The notes below the pieces were generated by a model. It did no database searches and was not told the origin of the DNA. It was given only the letters and a program-made list of their open reading frames with translations. DNA of 11,167 nucleotides, taken from contig JAOPZQ010000430.1 of the NCBI GenBank assembly GCA_025964075.1, positions 1 to 11,167 of the forward strand, written 5' to 3'. Positions 7,765 to 11,167 of the stretch are shown in pieces; within the stretch, counting starts at the first letter, position 1; every line of letters starts with the position of its first letter. Source of the DNA: Solirubrobacterales bacterium (GTDB lineage: Bacteria > Actinomycetota > Thermoleophilia > Solirubrobacterales > Solirubrobacteraceae). Position numbers and translations under genes: made by a program.

Positions 7765-7834
7765 GGTTGTGAGTCCCTCGCAAGACCCACAGCCTCAGGA
7801 CGGGCCCGGACGTCCTACTCAGCCGCTCACAACC
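7765..7834 (-). repeat. Nested inverted repeat in the transposase leader
   Basis: A third copy of the IS-end core, GGTTGTGAG (7765-7773), is inverted relative to the core in the terminal repeat (7825-7834), giving a 9-bp perfect stem. Inside the loop is a second stem, AGGACG (7797-7802) with CGTCCT (7811-7816). Any transcript entering the IS from the right would carry both arms and could fold just upstream of the transposase Shine-Dalgarno. The regulatory meaning is inferred; the repeat is directly visible. Confidence 0.6.
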
Positions 7835-7849
7835 TGCCTGGGCACGTCA
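7825..7849 (-). repeat. IS terminal inverted repeat, end nearest the transposase start
   Basis: On the minus strand it begins TGACGTGCCC and ends in GGTTGTGAGC, followed by GGCTGA. This is the end upstream of the transposase start. Confidence 0.9.
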
Positions 7850-7855
7850 GCTAGC
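7850..7855. repeat. Target-site duplication, right copy (GCTAGC)
   Basis: It is identical to 6782-6787. On the minus strand it holds the TAG stop (7851-7853) of the phosphodiester glycosidase gene, so that gene also survived the insertion. Confidence 0.85.
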
Positions 7856-8636
7856 GAGCCTGGAAGACCAGCGCCGTCGAGATCGGGCGGCCGCCCGAGA
7901 TCGGCGTCTCCCATTCGCCGCGCGGGACGTTGCGCAGGATCCCGCCGGAGACGAGCGACGCCGAGCCGCCGCCGTCGAGGTTGAGCGCGTCGCGCGCGCC
8001 GAGCTCGACGAGGAAGCCCGCGAGCTCTCCGAGCGTGAGCCCGGCGTCGGCCGCCGCGCGGCCGTCGGCGACGACCGCCAGCAGCTTGCCGTCGCCGGTG
8101 ACCCCGAACGCCGTGCGCGGGTAGCGCCCGACGGTGATGTCCGAGTCGAACTGCCCGGCGCCGGCGCTGAACCCCTCGACGTCCTCGCCGTCGCGGATCG
8201 CCGCCTCGCCGCCGCGCACGAGCATGGGCCCGGCCTGGAGGAGGTCGCCGCGCGGGAAGGTCGGCAGCTCGGGGCGGCGGGCGATCGCCACGCGCCCGCC
8301 GGTGCTGTGCACGCACGCGCGAACGTCGCGCCAGGGCGTGGCGAAGGGCACGGTGCGCCGGACGATGCCGCGGGTCCGGAGCTCGCCGAGCGGCCGCGCC
8401 TCCTCGCGGATGAAGAAGCCGCCGACCAGAGCCTCGTCGACCCCGGAGCGCCAGCACCAGCTGACGAGCTGCTCGAGCCGGCGGAGGCGGACGACGCGGA
8501 CCGCCGTGTCGGTGGCCTCGTAGGTGGCGACGTGGACCGTCGTGGCGGCGCCGTCGGCGAGCCGCACGCGCAGGCGCTCGAGGTTGGCGGGGAGCGCCTG
8601 GGGTCGGGCGGGGAGTGCGAAGGAGGAGTGGGCCAT
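7851..8636 (-). CDS. Phosphodiester glycosidase (NAGPA-domain) protein
   Basis: A 261-residue protein with the signature NLDGGGSASLV at 219-229. It also has SDITVGRYPRTAFGVTGDGK and VADGR, the hallmarks of the family named after the mammalian enzyme that uncovers mannose 6-phosphate. Bacterial members are thought to hydrolyse sugar phosphodiesters, often in cell-wall or exopolysaccharide settings; the substrate here is unknown. The ATG at 8636 has only a weak GGTGG before it; a GTG at 8693 would add 19 polar residues. With either start there is no signal peptide or membrane anchor, unlike many relatives, so the protein looks cytoplasmic or needs another exit route. Before the IS inserted, its stop overlapped that of the convergent small gene by two bases. 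It now reads directly towards the transposase gene in the same direction. Confidence 0.85.
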   Translation of the reverse strand: MAHSSFALPARPQALPANLERLRVRLADGAATTVHVATYEATDTAVRVVRLRRLEQLVSWCWRSGVDEALVGGFFIREEARPLGELRTRGIVRRTVPFATPWRDVRACVHSTGGRVAIARRPELPTFPRGDLLQAGPMLVRGGEAAIRDGEDVEGFSAGAGQFDSDITVGRYPRTAFGVTGDGKLLAVVADGRAAADAGLTLGELAGFLVELGARDALNLDGGGSASLVSGGILRNVPRGEWETPISGGRPISTALVFQAR

Positions 8637-8709
8637 CGCTCGGCCACCGTAGGCCGGATCGCGGCTGGAACGGTTGTGGTCCTGTGAAGACACCGCCGTA
8701 TCGGGTGCG

Positions 8710-8737
8710 TTACACCGTGTAGGAGAGCGTCGCGACG
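8710..8737. promoter_or_regulatory. Two palindromes in a divergent promoter region
   Basis: The gap between the minus-strand glycosidase (start at 8636 or 8693) and the plus-strand asparaginase (start at 8774) contains TACACCGTGTA (8711-8721), a 5-1-5 inverted repeat. Seven bases further is the perfect 10-bp palindrome CGTCGCGACG (8728-8737). Such a pair in a shared upstream region could be operators for a regulator. No clear -35/-10 pair was found on either strand. Confidence 0.3.
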
Positions 8738-8773
8738 AACAACTGGCCCAACGTCTTGAGAGACTGCGAGATC

Positions 8774-9745
8774 ATGGATTCGACTCGCCCGGTGCGACTC
8801 CTCGCCGCCGGTGGAACCATTGCGATGCGCGGCGAGCACGCGGTCCCGGCGCTCGACGCCGCCGCGCTCCTCGAGGCCGTCCCCGGCCTCGAGCGCTTCG
8901 GCCCGATCTCCGCGGAGAGCATCCGCCATCTCCCCGGACCCCATATGGGCCAGGCCGACGCGCTCGCGGTCGCCCGAGCGGCGGCCGCCGCCGCGCACGC
9001 CGGCGAGGGCGTCATCGTCACCCACGGCACCGACACGCTCGAGGAGACGGCGTTCCTGTGCGACCTCCTCTACGCCGGCGAGCACCCGATCGTGTTCACC
9101 GGCGCGATCCGCCCCGCCTCGGCGACGAGCGCCGACGGCCCCGCCAACCTCCTCGACGCCGGCGCTCTCGCCGCCTCAGCGGAGGCGGCGGGCCTCGGCG
9201 TCCTCGTCGCGTTCGCCGGGGAGATCCACGCGGCGCGGTTCGCGCGCAAGGTCGCCTCGACCAGCCCGTGCGCGTTCGGCTCGCCGAACGCGGGCCCGCT
9301 CGGCCGCGTCGACGAGGGCCACGTCCGCATCGACACGCGTCCTCCGCGGCGACCGGCGATCGCGCCGGACCGGCTCGACGCACGTGTGCCCATCGCCACC
9401 TGCGCGCTCGGAGACGGCGCGGAGACCGTCGATGCGCTCGCCGCGTCCGGCGCCGACGGCCTCGTTGCCGTCCTCTTCGGCGCCGGGCACGTCCACCCGG
9501 AGGTGCTCCCAGCGCTCGAACGAGCGGCCGCGACGATGCCGGTGGTCGCCACGGTGCGGCCGGAGCGCGGCCGCGTGCTCCGCGCCACCTACGGCTTCGT
9601 CGGGTCGGAGCGCGACGTCCGCGCGGGCTCGATGATCGTCGCCGGCGCGCTCTCCCCGGCGGCCGCGCGCATCAAGCTCCTCGCGTGCCTGGGCGCGGGC
9701 TACGGCGGAGACGAGATCCGCGCGGCGTTCGCGGAGGACGATTGA
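8774..9745 (+). CDS. L-asparaginase (bacterial-type, asparaginase/glutaminase superfamily)
   Basis: A 323-residue enzyme that hydrolyses L-asparagine to aspartate and ammonia. The first catalytic threonine is Thr15 in LLAAGGTIAM. The second motif is THGTDTLEETAF, with Thr86 and Asp87, and the catalytic lysine is Lys159 in RFARKVAST. These positions parallel Thr12, Thr89, Asp90 and Lys162 of E. coli AnsB. The length is normal and no signal peptide is visible, so it is likely cytoplasmic. The start is ATG at 8774, which places the nucleophile near the N-terminus as in relatives; TTG at 8756 would add six residues. The Shine-Dalgarno is weak. It overlaps the next gene by four bases, suggesting a translationally coupled pair. 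Activity on glutamine or other amides cannot be excluded from sequence. Confidence 0.93.
   Translation: MDSTRPVRLLAAGGTIAMRGEHAVPALDAAALLEAVPGLERFGPISAESIRHLPGPHMGQADALAVARAAAAAAHAGEGVIVTHGTDTLEETAFLCDLLYAGEHPIVFTGAIRPASATSADGPANLLDAGALAASAEAAGLGVLVAFAGEIHAARFARKVASTSPCAFGSPNAGPLGRVDEGHVRIDTRPPRRPAIAPDRLDARVPIATCALGDGAETVDALAASGADGLVAVLFGAGHVHPEVLPALERAAATMPVVATVRPERGRVLRATYGFVGSERDVRAGSMIVAGALSPAAARIKLLACLGAGYGGDEIRAAFAEDD
9733..9737 (+). promoter_or_regulatory. Ribosome binding site of the MOSC gene
   Basis: GGAGG inside the end of the asparaginase gene, four bases before TTG at 9742. The spacing is a little short, but there is no ATG or GTG start nearby in this frame, so this site supports the TTG. 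Confidence 0.55.
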
Positions 9746-10485
9746 CCACGGTCACCGGCACCCTCGTCGCGCTCGACCGCTATCCCGTGAAGTCGCTCGC
9801 GGGCGAGTCGCTCCGGACGGCGCGGCTCGACCGGCGCGGGCTCGGCGGCGATCGCACCCATCTCCTCGAGTTCGAGCACAAGAGCGGCTGGAAGCGGCTG
9901 AGCGCCCGCGAGGCGCCGCGCATGCTCGAGTGGCGCGCGAGCTACCCGGACCATCCCGACGCGGCGCTCGATCCGGATGACCCTCCGCTCGCCTGGGTCG
10001 CCGGCGGCAACGGTGGGGACGGGCGGCGGTGGGACGACCCCGCGCTCCCGCGCGCCCTGTCGGAGTCGCTCGGCCGGCCCGTGCGGCTCGCCCGCGACCT
10101 CGGCGGCAGGCCCGACCTTGTCGACTCCGTCCTGCTCACCACCGAGGCCACGCGGCGCGCGGTCGAGGCGTCCCTGGGCCGCCCGGTGGACCTGCGCCGC
10201 TTTCGCACCAACTTCCACGTGGTGCTCGACGCCGCGGCGTTCGCCGAGGAGTCGTGGGAGGGCGGGCGCCTGCGGGTCGGCGCGGCCGAGTTCGAGGTCC
10301 TGCACCCGTGCGAGCGCTGCGCGATCCCCACCCGCGACCCCGACGACCCGACGGCGCACAAGTGGGGCGAGCTCCTGCGCTGGCTCTTCCGCGAGCACCG
10401 CGGCCTGTTCGGCATCAACGCCCGGGCGCTCGGGCCGGCGGAGGTCCGGGTCGGCGACCTGGTGCGAGTGGATTTCACGGACTGA
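9742..10485 (+). CDS. MOSC-domain protein (YcbX/mARC-like)
   Basis: A 247-residue protein with an N-terminal MOSC beta-barrel domain (TGTLVALDRYPVKSLAGESL, about 4-23, then GLGGDRTHLL) and a C-terminal MOSC domain (about 110-245). The latter includes RRFRTNFHV, HPCERCAIPTRDP with Cys190 and Cys193, and GLFGINARAL. In YcbX and eukaryotic mARC such proteins bind molybdenum cofactor through a conserved cysteine and reduce N-hydroxylated compounds; here that role is inferred from family only. The gene most likely starts at TTG 9742, overlapping the asparaginase stop as TTGA, with GGAGG upstream. No ferredoxin domain is fused, so a separate electron donor would be needed. I know of no established link between asparaginase and MOSC proteins. 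Confidence 0.88.
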   Translation: MTTVTGTLVALDRYPVKSLAGESLRTARLDRRGLGGDRTHLLEFEHKSGWKRLSAREAPRMLEWRASYPDHPDAALDPDDPPLAWVAGGNGGDGRRWDDPALPRALSESLGRPVRLARDLGGRPDLVDSVLLTTEATRRAVEASLGRPVDLRRFRTNFHVVLDAAAFAEESWEGGRLRVGAAEFEVLHPCERCAIPTRDPDDPTAHKWGELLRWLFREHRGLFGINARALGPAEVRVGDLVRVDFTD

Positions 10486-10555
10486 TAACGAAACCGCTGC
10501 ACCTAGCGCCGAAACTGCTTCCGGAAACCCCTACGAGGAGAGACCGGGAGCAACG
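10486..10555 (+). promoter_or_regulatory. Intergenic leader of the GT4-like gene
   Basis: This 70-bp gap is less GC-rich than its surroundings. GGGAG (10546-10550) lies five bases before the ATG at 10556, with a second purine-rich stretch, GAGGAGAG, just upstream. I see no convincing -35/-10 pair and no terminator hairpin after the MOSC gene. Confidence 0.5.
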
Positions 10556-11167
10556 ATGACTTCCCCCATTCAACGGCGCCGCGTGGCCATCTTCGGCGAC
10601 GACCGCGTGGTCGCCCAGATCATCGCCAACGGAGTCCCCGGCTACGACGTGTGCCGCACCAGCGAGCGTTGCGACCTCGTGCACGGGCTCGGCTCGCCGG
10701 TCCGCTTCGGAGGCCAGGATGCCGCGCCCCTGCTGGTGACGGCCGAAGCGCCGGCCCCCGGCATCGTCCGCTGGCATCCCGGCGTCGACCTGCGCCGCTT
10801 CAACCCCGGGCGCGCCCGCGGTCACGCCTCGATGCCGGGGGAGGTGAGCGTGCTCCACGTCGGCGAGCGCGCCGACCTCGCGGCCGAGGCCGTCCTCGCC
10901 GCCCAGGCCCGCGACGATCGCGTCAGCCTCGTGGACGCCGTCCCTGACGAAGACGACGCTCGCGCGATCGCGCTGGCGCGCGCGGACATCGTGGTCGCGG
11001 TCGACGCCCCCGACCGCCTGGTGCTCGAAGCCCAGGCCAGCGGCGTCGCCGTCCTCGCCGCTGGCGGCAGCGACCTCGTCCGCGACGGTCGCACCGGCCG
11101 CGAATGCCCGCGCCGGCCGCAGGCCGTGGCCGAGGCGATCGTCGAGCTCGCGGCGGACGCCGCCGAG
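10556..11167 (+). CDS. Compact GT4-like glycosyltransferase-fold protein (runs off the right edge)
   Basis: An open frame of 204 codons reaches the window end without a stop, from an ATG with a good Shine-Dalgarno. It starts MTSPIQRRRVAIFGDDRVVA. Later segments match the donor-binding half of GT4 enzymes: WHPGVDLRRFNPGR corresponds to the usual NGVDxxxF element, and VLEAQASGVAVLAAGGSDLV with RDGRTGRE matches the EAMASGxPV...GG..ELVxDGxTG region. The protein is strongly shortened: HPGVD falls at about residue 75, where full GT4 proteins have it near 200, so most of the acceptor domain is missing. The first Glu of E-x7-E is Asp150, paired with Glu158. It may be a small GT4-like subfamily, a binding protein or an inactive relic. 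The family link is likely, activity uncertain. Confidence 0.7.
   Translation, partial: MTSPIQRRRVAIFGDDRVVAQIIANGVPGYDVCRTSERCDLVHGLGSPVRFGGQDAAPLLVTAEAPAPGIVRWHPGVDLRRFNPGRARGHASMPGEVSVLHVGERADLAAEAVLAAQARDDRVSLVDAVPDEDDARAIALARADIVVAVDAPDRLVLEAQASGVAVLAAGGSDLVRDGRTGRECPRRPQAVAEAIVELAADAAE

Larger units (their letters stand above)
6788..7849 (-). mobile_element. Complete IS481-family insertion sequence (1062 bp)
   Basis: The element has 25-bp terminal inverted repeats matching at 20 of 25 positions (6788-6812 and 7825-7849), both starting with TG. It has one full-length DDE transposase on the minus strand, and GCTAGC directly repeated on both sides. IS481 of Bordetella pertussis is known to make 6-bp duplications at NCTAGN, and GCTAGC fits that rule exactly. 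The intact frame, matching ends and perfect duplication suggest a fairly recent and possibly still active insertion. It carries no passenger genes. Confidence 0.95.

Noticed and set aside
7197..7772. Plus-strand frames opposite the transposase (7197-7772 and 6807-7196)
   Set aside because: They are antisense shadows with no recognisable domain; the transposase frame shows a complete DDE triad.
6788..7849. A composite transposon or cargo-carrying element
   Set aside because: Only one IS copy is present, and the repeats and target duplication close around the single transposase gene.
8674..9741. A long frame upstream of, and continuous with, the MOSC gene, which would give a 603-residue protein
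   Set aside because: The upstream part is an Arg-rich shadow of the asparaginase gene in another frame. MOSC homology begins right after the TTG at 9742.
1..11167. CRISPR arrays, tRNA, rRNA or defence-system genes
   Set aside because: No regularly spaced repeats, no cloverleaf-like or rRNA-like sequence, and no nuclease, helicase or toxin-antitoxin motif seen in either strand.

Overview
The window is very GC-rich (about 75% where I counted inside gltB), with codons ending mostly in G or C, dense packing and GTG/TTG start candidates. This points to a high-GC actinobacterium. From the look of the GltB and GT4 proteins I would guess a soil Thermoleophilia/Solirubrobacterales-like lineage, but no rRNA or other decisive marker is present. 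The first 660 bases are clearly different: 377 of 660 bases are G or C (57%), against 91 of 120 (76%) in the next 120 bases.

Left part, minus strand: the start of gltD (1-287) lies behind a complete gltB (370-4902). Together they encode the two subunits of NADPH-dependent glutamate synthase (GOGAT). Upstream of gltB on the same strand is a GT4-family glycosyltransferase (5007-6392). About 97 bp separate that gene from a divergent small conserved gene on the plus strand (6490-6786).

Middle: a complete IS481-family insertion sequence (6788-7849) has 25-bp terminal inverted repeats and a full-length DDE transposase on the minus strand. It is flanked by a 6-bp direct repeat, GCTAGC, which fits the NCTAGN target rule known for Bordetella IS481. 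The element sits exactly on what were the overlapping TAG stop codons of two convergent genes: the small plus-strand gene and a phosphodiester-glycosidase (NAGPA-domain) gene on the minus strand (7851-8636). Duplicating the palindromic target kept both stop codons and also gave the transposase its own stop codon.

Right part, plus strand: an L-asparaginase (8774-9745) overlaps by 4 bp a MOSC-domain protein (9742-10485) that probably starts at TTG. After 70 bp comes a divergent, compact GT4-like gene with a good ribosome binding site, which runs off the end of the window (10556-11167).

Functionally, the window combines ammonia assimilation (gltBD), amide hydrolysis (asparaginase), sugar transfer (two GT4-type proteins, one atypical) and a sugar-phosphodiester hydrolase. 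I see no single dedicated pathway, no CRISPR array and no RNA gene. The most unusual items are the triple use of the CTAG target by the IS, a hairpin in the transposase leader built from a third copy of the terminal-repeat core, and the abrupt composition change inside gltB.
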